A DNA stretch of 64,000 bases from Tabrizicola fusiformis (GTDB lineage: Bacteria; Pseudomonadota; Alphaproteobacteria; Rhodobacterales; Rhodobacteraceae), in the NCBI RefSeq assembly GCF_013328815.1, contig NZ_JABUHN010000001.1, positions 62,001 to 126,000 on the forward strand, read 5' to 3'. Every line of letters begins with the position of its first letter. The stretch's first letter is position 1. Below, piece by piece: positions 54,539 to 64,000 of the stretch. The translations under genes and the position numbers were made by a program. Below the pieces are notes generated by a model, which was not told the origin of the DNA, searched no databases, and saw nothing but the letters and a program-made list of their open reading frames with translations.

Positions 54539-55209
54539 GTGGGTCTCATCAATTCGGGGGCCAGTGTGGCAAAATCGGCGAAGGAAGAAAACCGGGCATC
54601 CGGCCGCGCGTCCTCGGGCTCCGGCCCGTCGCGGCCCTTCAGATGGCTGCCGCCGGTAAAGCGCCAGACCGGCATCCCGGCGGCACGCGCGGCGCGGATG
54701 CCGGTCAGGCTGTCTTCGATCACAAGGCAATCGGCGGGGGCGACGCCCATCTGTGCAGCGGCGAAAAGGAACAGGTCCGGCGCGGGCTTGCCCCGGCTGA
54801 CCTGGGTTGCGGTGAACACCCGCCCCGCGACCAGCGGTGCCAGCCCGACATGCGCCAGCGACATCGCCACCCGCCGGGGCGAGGAGGAGGTGGCGACACA
54901 GCAGGGCAGCGCCAGCCCCTCGATCACCTCGCGCACGCCGGGCATGATCCGCAGATCGGTCTGAAACGCCGCCAGCAGCCGCTCGCGGTAGCGGTCTTCA
55001 AAGGCGGGGGGCAGGTCCAGCCCGAATTCGCGCCGGATCGTCTCCATCACCACCGGGTAAGACCGGCCCAGAAAATGCCGCGCCACATAGTCAAGGTCGA
55101 TCGACAGGCCCAGCCGCGACAGTTCTTCGACCAGCATCCGGGCCGAGATCATCTCGCTGTCGATCAGCACGCCGTCACAGTCAAAGATCACAAGGCGGGT
55201 GGGGGGCAT
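54535..55209 (-). CDS. HAD superfamily hydrolase, phosphoglycolate/beta-phosphoglucomutase-like
   Basis: A 224-residue haloacid dehalogenase-fold phosphatase. Motif I is [11 protein letters not shown] (nucleophile and acid Asp), motif II the Ser/Thr region ATSSSPRRV, motif III K-x-(18-30) with GKPAPDLFL, and motif [17 protein letters not shown]. It probably removes phosphate from a sugar or polyol phosphate. It opens the polyol gene cluster; the known kinase genes of related operons are not seen here. The ATG at 55209 starts the motif-I region at the usual place. Confidence 0.87.
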   Translation of the reverse strand: MPPTRLVIFDCDGVLIDSEMISARMLVEELSRLGLSIDLDYVARHFLGRSYPVVMETIRREFGLDLPPAFEDRYRERLLAAFQTDLRIMPGVREVIEGLALPCCVATSSSPRRVAMSLAHVGLAPLVAGRVFTATQVSRGKPAPDLFLFAAAQMGVAPADCLVIEDSLTGIRAARAAGMPVWRFTGGSHLKGRDGPEPEDARPDARFSSFADFATLAPELMRPT

Positions 55210-55341
55210 GGCGGTTCTCGCAAGGGGCCAGACCGTCATCCCGCATCGGCAGGGGCCGCGTCAATCGCCGTGACGCTGCGGCAGGGCTTTTGCCCTTGGC
55301 GGGTGGTGGTAACAATCGCCGCAATCGGAGGAGGGTCCGAC

Positions 55342-56958
55342 ATGGCCGGGATGTTTGACTTCGTGATTGCGGGCGGCGGTTCCGCCGGTTCGGTGCTGGC
55401 GGCGCGGTTGTCGGAAGACCCTGCCGTGACCGTCTGCCTGATCGAGGCCGGGGGTCGGGGCGACGGATTGCCGGTGCGGCTGCCCGCGGGCACGGTGGCT
55501 ATGCTGCCGGGGCGGCCAAGGATCAACAACTGGGCGTTCCATACCGTGCCGCAGCCCGGGCTGAACGGCAGGCGCGGTTATCAGCCGCGCGGCCGCGCGC
55601 TGGGCGGGTCATCGGCGATCAATGCCATGCTGTATATCCGGGGCCAGCGGCAGGACTATGACGGCTGGGTGGCGGAGGGGGCGACCGGCTGGGGTTGGGA
55701 CGATGTGCTGCCGTATTTCCTGCGGGCCGAGGGGAATGCGCGTGGTGCCGATGCCCTGCATGGCGCCGACGGTCCCTTGCAGGTGGCCGACCAGCCCGAC
55801 CCCCGCCCCGCCAGCCGCGCCTTTGTCGAAGCCGCCCGGCAGATGCAGCATCCGGTGACCGAGGATTTCAACCGCGGCGACAATGAAGGGGTTGGCCTGT
55901 ATCAGGTCACGCAATTCCATTCCGGCCCCCACAAGGGGGAGCGGTGTTCGGCGGCAGCGGCCTATCTGCATCCGGTGATGCAGCGCCCGAATCTGCATGT
56001 GATCACAAGGGCGCAAGCCGCGCGTGTGCTGTTCGACGGGCGCCGCGCGACGGGGCTTGCCTATCGCCGCAGCGGAGAAGAGCGGCAGGTTCTGGCCCGG
56101 CGCGAGGTGATCCTGTCGGCAGGCGCTTTCGGTTCGCCGCAACTGCTGATGCTGTCCGGCATCGGTCCGGGTGACCACCTGCGGCAGATGGGCCTGCCGG
56201 TGCTGCATGACCTGCCTGCGGTGGGGCAGAACCTGCAAGACCATCTCGACTTCATCCTGTCGTGGAAAAGCCCCGACACCGACAGTTTCGGCTTCAGCCT
56301 GCGCGCGGCGGCGGCGATGCCGGGGCATATCCTGAACTGGGCGCGCCACGGGCGGGGGATGCTGACCACGCCCTTTGCCGAAGGCGCAGGCTTTCTGCGT
56401 AGCGCGCCGGGGGTGGAGCGGCCCGACATTCAGTTGCATTTCGTCATCGGCATCGTGGACGACCACGCGCGGCGGCTGCATTGGGGCCATGGGTTCTGCT
56501 GCCATGTCTGCACCCTGCGGCCCCATTCGCGCGGGCAAGTGCGGCTGGCCTCGTCCGATCCGCTGGCGGCCCCGCTGATCGACCCGCGCTTTCTGTCGGA
56601 CCCGCGCGATCTGGCCACCACCATCGCCGGGGCGAAACTGACCCGGGCGTTGATGCGGGCGCCTGCGCTGCAACCCCATCTGGGGCGCGAGATGTTCGGG
56701 CTGCGCGACGGCATGGACGATGCCGAATGGGAGCGGCATATCCGCGCCCGGGCCGACACGATCTATCACCCCGTCGGCACCTGCCGCATGGGCAGCGATG
56801 CCGCCTCGGTTCTGGACCCCGGGTTGCGGGTGCGCGGTGTCACCGGGCTGCGGGTGGTCGATGCCTCGGTCATGCCGCGTCTGGTCAGCGGCAACACCAA
56901 TGCGCCGACCATCATGATCGCCGAACGCGCCGCCGACCTGATCCGCCGGGGTCAGTGA
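55342..56958 (+). CDS. GMC family oxidoreductase, choline dehydrogenase-like
   Basis: A 538-residue FAD enzyme. It begins [20 protein letters not shown] (Rossmann motif), then [20 protein letters not shown] (GMC signature 1) and [20 protein letters not shown] (signature 2), and ends [14 protein letters not shown] with catalytic His, then [20 protein letters not shown]. Choline dehydrogenase, alcohol and sugar oxidases share this fold. The start has GGAGGAGGG. It is divergent from the HAD gene of the polyol operon and could oxidise a polyol, but there is no direct link. Confidence 0.92.
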   Translation: MAGMFDFVIAGGGSAGSVLAARLSEDPAVTVCLIEAGGRGDGLPVRLPAGTVAMLPGRPRINNWAFHTVPQPGLNGRRGYQPRGRALGGSSAINAMLYIRGQRQDYDGWVAEGATGWGWDDVLPYFLRAEGNARGADALHGADGPLQVADQPDPRPASRAFVEAARQMQHPVTEDFNRGDNEGVGLYQVTQFHSGPHKGERCSAAAAYLHPVMQRPNLHVITRAQAARVLFDGRRATGLAYRRSGEERQVLARREVILSAGAFGSPQLLMLSGIGPGDHLRQMGLPVLHDLPAVGQNLQDHLDFILSWKSPDTDSFGFSLRAAAAMPGHILNWARHGRGMLTTPFAEGAGFLRSAPGVERPDIQLHFVIGIVDDHARRLHWGHGFCCHVCTLRPHSRGQVRLASSDPLAAPLIDPRFLSDPRDLATTIAGAKLTRALMRAPALQPHLGREMFGLRDGMDDAEWERHIRARADTIYHPVGTCRMGSDAASVLDPGLRVRGVTGLRVVDASVMPRLVSGNTNAPTIMIAERAADLIRRGQ

Positions 56959-58742
56959 CCGGCGGCAGGCTGATCCTTGTTGCCCAGAAGCAGGCTGATC
57001 CCGGCCTCGACCCCGCCGACGCATTCCAGCGCGAAACGGTCCATGTCGCGGCTGCGGATGCTGGCGATCAGCTCGGCCACCTCTTCGGGGCTGTCGCCCA
57101 GCCGGTCCAGCGCCGCCCCCGCCATGGCCAGCGCGCTTTCAAAGGTCTCGCGCATCTGGAAATCGACCCCGGCCTTGACCAGCGCCAGCGCGTGCTGGCG
57201 GTCATAGGCGCGGGCCACAACCGGAACCAGCGGAAACGCGTGCTTGATCACCTCGACGATCTTCGTCGTGGCCTCGGCATTGTCTATGGCGACGATGACC
57301 AGACTGGCATTCGCCGCGCCAGCAGCGTGCAGGATGTCCAGCCGCGTGCCATCGCCATACCAGACCTTGAAGCCATATTCCCCCGCATCGCGGATCGACT
57401 GCGCATCGGTATCGATGATCGAAATCGAATGCCCGCGCTGCAAGAGGGGTTGGCTGATGATCTGGCCCATCCGGCCAAAGCCGATCATCAGCACCCGCGC
57501 GGCAAGGTCATGCGCCGCCTCGACCCCATCCAGAGACGCGGCCTTTTGCGGCACAAGCCGGTCATGCAGAATCAGCATCAGCGGCGTCAGCGCCATCGAG
57601 ACGATGATGATGGCGGCCAGATTGGCATTCCATTCGGGTTCCAGAATCCCGAATTGCGTGGCGGTGGCGTAAAGGACAAAGGCGAATTCGCCCCCCTGTG
57701 CCATCAGGACGGCGCGTTCCAGCGCCTCGGCATGGCCGGCCTTGGTGGCACGGGCGACACCGTAGATCACCAGCATCTTCAGCGCCATGAAGGCAGGCAC
57801 GCTGACAAGGATGATCGCCCAGTTTCGCGCGATGATCTCAAGGTCCAGCGCCATGCCGACGCCTAGGAAGAACAGGCCCAGAAGCAGGCCGCGGAACGGC
57901 TCGACATCGGCCTCAAGCTGATGACGAAAGCTGCTTTCCGACAGCAGAACCCCGGCAAGGAAGGCGCCCATCGCCATCGACAGCCCGCCCCCCTGCATCA
58001 GCACCGCCGCGCCCAGCACCACCAGAAGGGCGGCTGCCGTCATCACTTCCCGCGCGCCGAACCGGGCAAGAAGGCGGAACATCGGGTCCAAGAGATAGCG
58101 CCCGGCGACCACCAGCACCGCAATCGCGGCAAGTCCGATGCCCACGCTGATCAGCCGGTCGGCCAGCGTCGCCTCGGCCCCACCCGGCGCAAGGAAAGCC
58201 ACCAGCGCCAAAAGCGGCACGATGGCCAGATCCTCCAACAGCAGAATGGCGACGATCCTCCGCCCCTTGGGCAGGCCCATCTGGCCGCGTTCCTCAAGCA
58301 CCTGCATCACAATGGCGGTGGAGGTCAGCACAAAGCCGGTGCCCGCCACAAAACTGGCGGTGACAGGATAGCCCAGCGTGATGCCGACCCAGATCAGCGC
58401 GGCAATCGCCAGCACCACCTGCGCCAGACCCAGACCGAAGATCTCGCCCCGCATCGACCACAGCCGCGAGGGCTGCATTTCCAGCCCGATGATGAACAGG
58501 AACAGGACAACGCCCAGTTCGGCGACATGGATCACCGATTGCGCGTCGTGAAAGAAACCCAGCCCATAGGGACCAATGGCCAGCCCGGCCGCGAGATAAC
58601 CCAGAACCGAGCCAAGCCCGGCGCGCCGGAACAGCGGCACGGCAACCACCGCCGCCGCCAGCAGCACGACGACCGAGGTCAGATCGACACCACCACCATG
58701 TTGCGCCGCCACCTCTGCCGCCGCGGTCAGTTCACCCGCCAT
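56952..58742 (-). CDS. Kef-type cation:proton antiporter (CPA2 family)
   Basis: A 596-residue membrane protein with a CPA2 exchanger domain (about residues 25-390; GLGSVLGYLAAGLAIGPYG, FLFIIGLEMQPSRLW, LLEDLAIVPLLALVAF) and a C-terminal TrkA-N nucleotide-binding domain (about 405-520; RVLMIGFGRMGQIISQPLL, IIDTD). Such proteins expel potassium in exchange for protons under electrophile or osmotic stress, gated by NAD(H) or glutathione adducts. Its last seven bases overlap the GMC gene tail to tail. The ATG at 58742 is chosen; one eight codons earlier (58766) also exists. Confidence 0.9.
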   Translation of the reverse strand: MAGELTAAAEVAAQHGGGVDLTSVVVLLAAAVVAVPLFRRAGLGSVLGYLAAGLAIGPYGLGFFHDAQSVIHVAELGVVLFLFIIGLEMQPSRLWSMRGEIFGLGLAQVVLAIAALIWVGITLGYPVTASFVAGTGFVLTSTAIVMQVLEERGQMGLPKGRRIVAILLLEDLAIVPLLALVAFLAPGGAEATLADRLISVGIGLAAIAVLVVAGRYLLDPMFRLLARFGAREVMTAAALLVVLGAAVLMQGGGLSMAMGAFLAGVLLSESSFRHQLEADVEPFRGLLLGLFFLGVGMALDLEIIARNWAIILVSVPAFMALKMLVIYGVARATKAGHAEALERAVLMAQGGEFAFVLYATATQFGILEPEWNANLAAIIIVSMALTPLMLILHDRLVPQKAASLDGVEAAHDLAARVLMIGFGRMGQIISQPLLQRGHSISIIDTDAQSIRDAGEYGFKVWYGDGTRLDILHAAGAANASLVIVAIDNAEATTKIVEVIKHAFPLVPVVARAYDRQHALALVKAGVDFQMRETFESALAMAGAALDRLGDSPEEVAELIASIRSRDMDRFALECVGGVEAGISLLLGNKDQPAAGH

Positions 58743-58892
58743 CGCTGCCCCCGGACCGCTTACCAAACCTGCCCGGAAGATTCCGGTTTCCAGCGCAGTC
58801 TAGCGAGGCTTTCGGCACGGCCAAGCCCCGGAATGGGCCATCCGCACCTGTGGCAAAGGTCCGGCGGGCCTGTTGTCCGGGCGGCTGTCCGG

Positions 58893-59048
58893 TCAGGCCA
58901 GGGCAAGGGCCCAGATCGCCCCCAGAAGCCCGATCGAGGCCGCCACCGTCAGCGCGGCCAGCCATGCGGGCATCGACAGCGGTTCGTCGCTGTCATCTCT
59001 TGTGCGGAAAGCTTCGTGAAAGGCGGGGTCGAAATGTCCGTCAAACAT
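58893..59048 (-). CDS. Small single-span membrane protein (51 residues)
   Basis: A 51-residue protein: an acidic/aromatic N-terminal tail starting MFDGHFDPAFHEAFRTRD and one membrane helix LAALTVAASIGLLGAIWALA at the end. A good ribosome site (AAAGGAGA) supports translation, so it is a real gene despite its size. It follows the 41-residue membrane protein by about 13 bp. No family recognised. Confidence 0.65.
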   Translation of the reverse strand: MFDGHFDPAFHEAFRTRDDSDEPLSMPAWLAALTVAASIGLLGAIWALALA

Positions 59049-59061
59049 CGGTTTTCTCCTT

Positions 59062-59187
59062 TCAGGTGCCAAGAAATGTTTCAGGTGCCAACACAAGGAC
59101 CAGCGCAAACACATAGATCAGCGCAAAGGCCAACAGGGCGGCGCGGTCCGATTTTCCGGGTTCGGGGCGGCGGAACAGGCGGTTCAT
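59062..59187 (-). CDS. Small single-span membrane protein (41 residues)
   Basis: A 41-residue protein: a basic start (MNRLFRRPEPGKSDRAA) followed by one helix (LLAFALIYVFALVLVLA) and the tail PETFLGT. The start ATG overlaps the stop of the serine hydrolase (ATGA) and is preceded by GGAGA, so it is translated with that gene. The positive-inside pattern predicts the N-terminus in the cytoplasm. No family recognised. Confidence 0.6.
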   Translation of the reverse strand: MNRLFRRPEPGKSDRAALLAFALIYVFALVLVLAPETFLGT

Positions 59188-59753
59188 CGGGCAAGTCTCC
59201 GTTCAAGCCGGTTGCGCGGCAGGACCGGACCCGACCGCAACGCAAGGTCGTCGCGCACAGCCTTGCCCTCGGCCCAGGGGCCAAAGCCCGAGGCAACATT
59301 GATATGGCCGACAAAGCCCAGATCGAGCAGATCGCTGCCCCAGGCGCGGGCAAGATGGCTGGCGCGGGCAAGGCTCATCCACGGATCGTTGCGGCTGGCC
59401 ACGACGGTTGCCGGAATGTCGAAGGGCAGTTGCGGGATCGGGCCGAAATGGCCGATCCGGTCGGCGCCCTCCGTCTCGGCCGGGGCGACCAGCAGGGCGG
59501 CGCGCACCTGCAATTGCGGCCAGCGCGCCAAGATCCGCGCAATCAGGATCGCGCCCAGCGAATGGCCGACCAGAATGCTGTCGGGATGGCGCAGGATCAT
59601 CCCTGCCAGTTCCGCTTCCCACACCGCAGGAGAGGGACGGGACGGGTCGGAAAGCTCAACCATCAGCGCGTCATGTTCCGTCGCCGCCCACCAATGTTGC
59701 CAATGCGGGGCGGCAGAGCCGTCAAGTCCGGGAACGATCAGGGTCTTGGTCAC
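59184..59753 (-). CDS. RBBP9/YdeN-type serine hydrolase (alpha/beta fold)
   Basis: A 189-residue hydrolase. The GTG start at 59753 lies behind a near-perfect GGAAGGAGACC site. VTKTLIVPGLDGSAAPHWQ is typical of RBBP9/YdeN proteins, the nucleophile elbow is VGHSLGAIL, and the terminal GFVGHINVASGFG carries the catalytic His, with the acid in ASRNDPWM. Substrates in bacteria are not established. It leads an operon with two mini membrane proteins. Confidence 0.85.
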   Translation of the reverse strand: MTKTLIVPGLDGSAAPHWQHWWAATEHDALMVELSDPSRPSPAVWEAELAGMILRHPDSILVGHSLGAILIARILARWPQLQVRAALLVAPAETEGADRIGHFGPIPQLPFDIPATVVASRNDPWMSLARASHLARAWGSDLLDLGFVGHINVASGFGPWAEGKAVRDDLALRSGPVLPRNRLERRLAR

Positions 59754-59851
59754 TTCGGGTCTCCTTCCCCGATTCTGGCGATAGTTAAATCTACTAGACA
59801 AGTCGTGATTATCGATTCCAAACTTCGGCGGCGAAAGAGAATGGCCTTCTC

Positions 59852-60325
59852 TCAACGCACAGTGGTGTTGACCGGATAGGCGGTGGTGAACTTGATCCGC
59901 TCAAGCGCGAAATGTGAGGTGACGTTCTTGATCGCCACGGCATCTGTCAGCCGCTTGTAAAGCGCATCGAAGGCCGGCATGTCGGGCACGGCGATCCGCA
60001 GCAGGTAATCCACCTGTCCCGCCGTCCGGTAAACCTCAAGGATCTGCGGCAGCGATTCGGTGGCACGGGCGAAAGTCTCGCGCCATTCCGCCGAGTGGTC
60101 GGGCGCCTCGATGCCGACAAAGACCGTCAGGCCGAATCCCAGCTTGGCCGGATCTGCCAGGGCCACACGCCCGGTCAGAACGCCCGTCGCCTCAAGCTTC
60201 TGGATGCGTTTCCAGCACGGGGTTTGCGACAGGCCGACCCGGTCGGCGATCTGGGCCACGGCAAGCGTCGAATCGCGCATCAATTCGGCGACAATCTTCC
60301 GGTCGATCAGATCCAGCGGTTCCAT
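59852..60325 (-). CDS. Lrp/AsnC family transcriptional regulator
   Basis: A 157-residue regulator: winged helix at about residues 5-60 (LDLIDRKIVAELMRDSTLAV, RVGLSQTPCWKRIQKLEATGV) and an RAM ligand domain (SLPQILEVYRTAGQVDYLLRI, ALYKRLTDAVAIKNVTSHFAL). Lrp proteins respond to amino acids. It is divergent from the Rrf2-type gene and reads toward the hydrolase operon, with a 98-bp gap. Its targets are unknown. Confidence 0.92.
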   Translation of the reverse strand: MEPLDLIDRKIVAELMRDSTLAVAQIADRVGLSQTPCWKRIQKLEATGVLTGRVALADPAKLGFGLTVFVGIEAPDHSAEWRETFARATESLPQILEVYRTAGQVDYLLRIAVPDMPAFDALYKRLTDAVAIKNVTSHFALERIKFTTAYPVNTTVR

Positions 60326-60542
60326 CGTATCAATTCCGTCTACAGCTTGGGCGCCCCGAGGGCGGCGTGTCCCCTAGAATGCACCAAAAAACGCAAATGT
60401 CTACCGTTCTTATCGTGTAAAATGGCAAAGGCTTCTGCCGCACGGAAAAATCGGCTCTGTGCAAGGGATTCTGCCGGTTTTGCGGGCGATGGCAGGCATT
60501 CCCTCCGTTGATTCCGCGCTGTTAACCGCCTAGCGTTCGGGA

Positions 60543-61004
60543 ATGATCACGCAGAAGATGAAATATGCGCTGAAGGCGCTGCTGACCCTTGCCGACGAGG
60601 CCGCCAAGCCGCGGCCCGAGCCGCTGACGATCGAAGAGATCGCCCGGCGCTCCGGCACGCCGAAGCGGTTTCTCGAGCATATCCTGCTGGAAGTGCGCAA
60701 TGCCGGGATCATCGCCTCGATCCGCGGCCGCTCGGGCGGTTACAGCCTGATCAAGGCGCCCGGCGAAGTGTCAATTTCCGAACTCCTGCGCACCATCGAC
60801 GGGCCGATTGCGCCGCTGCCCTGCCTGTCGCGCCGCGCCTACCAACGCTGCGAGGACTGCGTGGACGAGGCAAGCTGCCGCATCCGCAAGGTCTTTGCCG
60901 AGGTGTTCTGGTCCTACCTCGTCATCATCGACTCGCTCACGCTCGAAGACATGCTCCGCTCCGGCGCCGTCGCAGAGCAGGTGCTCGGAACGGTTGAGGT
61001 CTGA
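60543..61004 (+). CDS. Rrf2 family iron-sulfur regulator
   Basis: A 153-residue winged-helix regulator. The N-terminal helix-turn-helix reads MKYALKALLTLADEA, IEEIARRSGTPKRFLEHILLE and SIRGRSGGYSLIKAP. Four cysteines (C94, C103, C106, C112) fall in the C-terminal linker that binds an Fe-S cluster in IscR/RirA-type proteins, although the spacing differs from the usual three-cysteine set. It probably senses iron, oxygen or sulfur status. The gene stands alone. Confidence 0.9.
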   Translation: MITQKMKYALKALLTLADEAAKPRPEPLTIEEIARRSGTPKRFLEHILLEVRNAGIIASIRGRSGGYSLIKAPGEVSISELLRTIDGPIAPLPCLSRRAYQRCEDCVDEASCRIRKVFAEVFWSYLVIIDSLTLEDMLRSGAVAEQVLGTVEV

Positions 61005-61021
61005 GGGGGCCTGGCCAGGGG

Positions 61022-61912
61022 TCAGGAGGCGGTGGTGGCTGCCCTGCTTTGGGTCACCATGACAAAGCCGTCTTCGGTCGGGGCGAGGGAAACCTCGACC
61101 GCCGCGAGGTCCGAGAGCCGGGCAACATGCGTGCCGCCGCAGGGCATCGACACCTCGACACCGTTCAGGTGGGTTGACCACAGGCGACGGTCGCCAAGGG
61201 GGCCTTCGCCGGGGGTCAGCACCACAGGGGCAGGCGTCGTGAGCATCTGGCGCAGGGTTTCATTGATCGCCGCCGCCCGACCGGGCAGATCGGACAGGAA
61301 AGCCGCCGCATCAAAACCCTTCTTGCGCAGCGATTTGCCCAAGCGATAGCCGTCGGTCGAGGCATCAGCCCCGATCTGTGATTGCGTCACAGCCGCCTTG
61401 TCGAGATTGGGCGCGCCAAGACTGTCTGTGTCGTCCGGGGTCTTCGTCCAGAAGGGTGCCGCGCATTGGTTCAGAGCCAGCGCCGCCAGATGCACGCCGG
61501 TATGCTGCAACGAAAGCGCGTGGCGGAACGGCCCGTCCACCTCCAGCGTGACGACCTCGCCCGGGGCAACTGCGGCGTCCAGCACATGCAGGACCACCGC
61601 GGCGATGTCGGGATCGCCGCGCTTCAGCGCCCTTGCGGCATCACCCGTCGCCAGAATGCCGGTCGCCCGGTTCAACAGCGCCTCGCGGCTGTCAAGCACC
61701 GTGGCCCGCCGCCCGTCGGCCAGGATCAGCCAGCCGCGGTCGCCGGGCTGATCCGGCCAGGACAGGCTTTGCGGGTGAAACGGGCTGCGGTCGGTCACCG
61801 CCAGATGCTCGCGGGCGACCTCTGTCGCAAAGACCACCCGCGCGGTTTCGCCAAGACTGCCGCCGGCAAAGGTCACGACGGTTCCGTTGCTCAACCCGGT
61901 TTGCAGTTCCAT
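61022..61912 (-). CDS. AlaX-like alanyl-tRNA editing protein
   Basis: A 296-residue protein with editing-domain elements. The N-terminal beta domain contains DRSPFHPQSLSWPDQPGDRGWL (the position where AlaRS/AlaX has F-Y/H-P...D-x-G). The zinc-binding H-x3-H is in LQHTGVHLAALALN, and the C-x3-H is in MPCGGTHVARLSDL. AlaX removes serine or glycine wrongly attached to tRNA-Ala. The first block deviates from the usual GGQ loop, so hydrolysis of a related ester is possible. It is 3 bp from the PAS regulator gene upstream on the same strand. Confidence 0.68.
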   Translation of the reverse strand: MELQTGLSNGTVVTFAGGSLGETARVVFATEVAREHLAVTDRSPFHPQSLSWPDQPGDRGWLILADGRRATVLDSREALLNRATGILATGDAARALKRGDPDIAAVVLHVLDAAVAPGEVVTLEVDGPFRHALSLQHTGVHLAALALNQCAAPFWTKTPDDTDSLGAPNLDKAAVTQSQIGADASTDGYRLGKSLRKKGFDAAAFLSDLPGRAAAINETLRQMLTTPAPVVLTPGEGPLGDRRLWSTHLNGVEVSMPCGGTHVARLSDLAAVEVSLAPTEDGFVMVTQSRAATTAS

Positions 61913-61915
61913 TCC

Positions 61916-62542
61916 TCAGCCTTCCGTTGTTCCGCCGCCCTTGGCGGCGCGCAGATAGTTATAGACGCTTGCCCGGCTCATCTGCAGCACGCGCGAGATA
62001 TAGGCCGCAGCATGTCTGCCGCCAAAGGCGCCGTCCGATGCGAGTTCGCCCACCAGTTGGCGCTTTTGCGCCCGGCTGAGATCGGCAACAGAGGTGCCAT
62101 TGCGCGCGGTCCAGCCGTGGACATATTGATTGATCCTTTCGTGCCAATCTTCATGGAACAGCACGGCGGGCTGACCGGCGCCCGCAGGCAGGCGGGTCAG
62201 ATTGGTCAGAAGTTCGATCGCAGTGTGCAGGTGGGTGACATCAAGATTGATGCACAAGACGCCAATCGCCCGCCCGCCCGGATCGCGCAGCACCGCGCTG
62301 ACCGATTTCAGGCGCCGGCCATCGAAATTCACCTTTTCATAGGGGCCGATCACCGCGACATCGGGGCGAAAGTCGATCTCATGCAGCAAGGACGGCTCGC
62401 CGATGTCCCGCCGCGAGAAGGGGTTGGCGATATGGGCCACCGTTTCGGTCGCCAGATCATGCAACACCACCTCGGCCTGCGGCTGCAACAACAGCGCGAT
62501 GGCGTCGCAAAGCGGGTGAAAGGCGGAAAGGGGCATGGGCAT
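61916..62542 (-). CDS. YheO/DauR-type PAS-HTH transcriptional regulator
   Basis: A 208-residue regulator: a YheO-like PAS domain (about 8-120, CDAIALLLQPQAEVVLHDL, PYEKVNFDGRRLKSVSAVLR, AIGVLCINLDVTHL) and a C-terminal helix-turn-helix (about 155-205, SRAQKRQLVGELASDGAF, RVLQMSRASVYNYLRAAKG). DauR, of this type, controls D-arginine use. It is divergent from an M20 amidohydrolase and a mu-crystallin/cyclodeaminase-family gene, which are its likely targets. A second in-frame ATG at 62536 is possible. Confidence 0.85.
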   Translation of the reverse strand: MPMPLSAFHPLCDAIALLLQPQAEVVLHDLATETVAHIANPFSRRDIGEPSLLHEIDFRPDVAVIGPYEKVNFDGRRLKSVSAVLRDPGGRAIGVLCINLDVTHLHTAIELLTNLTRLPAGAGQPAVLFHEDWHERINQYVHGWTARNGTSVADLSRAQKRQLVGELASDGAFGGRHAAAYISRVLQMSRASVYNYLRAAKGGGTTEG

Positions 62543-62609
62543 CTCGCGTTAAGCTTGCGGGATTTATACCAGTATGTATAAATTGGACAAGATAATCCAT
62601 GGAGGCGCC

Positions 62610-63746
<1,137 letters not shown>

Positions 63747-63753
63747 GGAAACC

Positions 63754-64000
63754 ATGATCCAGCTTTCCCGAACTCAGATCGAAGCCTTGGTCACCGTCGA
63801 TTCCGAAATGGCCGAGGCCGTGCGCGACGCCTATCGGGCCATCTCCGACGGGCGCGCCAACCTGCCGCCGGTGGGCCATCTGGGCTTTCCCGCGGCCCAT
63901 GGCGATTGTCATATCAAATTCGGCCATATCGCCGGGGATGAGGTCTTTGCCGTCAAGATCGCTTCGGGTTTTTATGACAACCCGGCAAAGGGCCTGCCCT
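63754..64000 (+). CDS. Ornithine cyclodeaminase/mu-crystallin family protein, cut by window edge
   Basis: The 82 visible residues begin MIQLSRTQIEALVTVDSEM and continue GRANLPPVGHLGF, CHIKFGHIAGDEVFAVKIA and SGFYDNPAKGLP. The last block (VKIASGFYDNP) is the substrate/cofactor-binding N-terminal part of the ornithine cyclodeaminase/mu-crystallin family. Family members include ornithine cyclodeaminase, ketimine reductases and alanine dehydrogenase; the NAD-binding domain lies beyond the window. It is co-transcribed with the M20 gene. Confidence 0.88.
   Translation, partial: MIQLSRTQIEALVTVDSEMAEAVRDAYRAISDGRANLPPVGHLGFPAAHGDCHIKFGHIAGDEVFAVKIASGFYDNPAKGLP

Noticed and set aside
54457-55341. 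Long N-terminal extension of the GMC oxidoreductase frame
   Set aside because: The true start at 55342 has GGAGGAGGG and begins directly at the FAD motif; the extension lies antisense to the HAD and smoC genes.

Overview
The window is a 64 kb stretch of a high-GC alphaproteobacterial chromosome, almost certainly from the family Rhodobacteraceae (Rhodobacter, Tabrizicola, Gemmobacter and relatives). Evidence is the dense GC-rich coding with many 1-20 bp overlaps, an xseB-ispA-dxs isoprenoid operon, a petR/petP-like regulator pair, a 41-residue cysteine-poor L36 protein, and a sorbitol/mannitol (smo/mtlK) operon very like that of Rhodobacter sphaeroides. I see no insertion sequence, prophage, CRISPR array or defence island. 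No stretch without a gene exceeds 300 bases; the longest are about 260 bases (27014-27275 and 39376-39640).

Layout. 1-8.1 kb: a cut DUF4424 gene, an MFS transporter, a polysaccharide pyruvyl transferase-like plus GT29-like pair, asd with a clear terminator, a small orphan protein, a class III aminotransferase and a DUF4139 secreted protein. 8.1-19.8 kb: the most distinctive region. A BetI-like TetR regulator is divergent from one tight operon of two PYROXD2/phytoene-dehydrogenase-like flavoproteins, a GcvT/DmdA-family protein, two Rieske oxygenase alpha subunits and a PotFGHI-type ABC importer. Both oxygenases have Glu at the Rieske-to-iron bridging position, as in quaternary-amine demethylating enzymes such as carnitine oxygenase. 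The gene for the periplasmic binding protein carries an in-frame TAA at codon 46.

19.8-25.5 kb: dxs, ispA, xseB, a histone-deacetylase-like hydrolase, a secreted protein and a response regulator/MarR pair, all on the minus strand. 25.6-33.5 kb: a membrane protein, DUF2478, two divergent SDR dehydrogenases, ohr/ohrR with repeated operator-like boxes, queG, a VOC-bicupin protein with an XRE-cupin regulator, and a YeeZ-like epimerase. 33.5-46.7 kb: mostly housekeeping genes (methyltransferase, amn, HU, EamA exporter, class A PBP, glnK-amtB, aromatic aminotransferase, sseA, smpB, dinB, N-formylglutamate amidohydrolase). 46.8-47.1 kb: tRNA-Val(GAC) and rpmJ.

47.2-55.2 kb: the polyol operon on the minus strand, reading HAD phosphatase, SorC-type regulator, binding protein, two permeases, ATPase, sorbitol dehydrogenase and mannitol dehydrogenase. 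It would import hexitols and oxidise them to fructose (sorbitol or mannitol) or other ketoses. 55.3-64 kb: a GMC oxidoreductase, a Kef-type antiporter, a small operon of a serine hydrolase and two mini membrane proteins, an Lrp and an Rrf2 regulator, an AlaX-like protein, and a YheO-type PAS regulator divergent from an M20 amidohydrolase and a cut ornithine cyclodeaminase-family gene.
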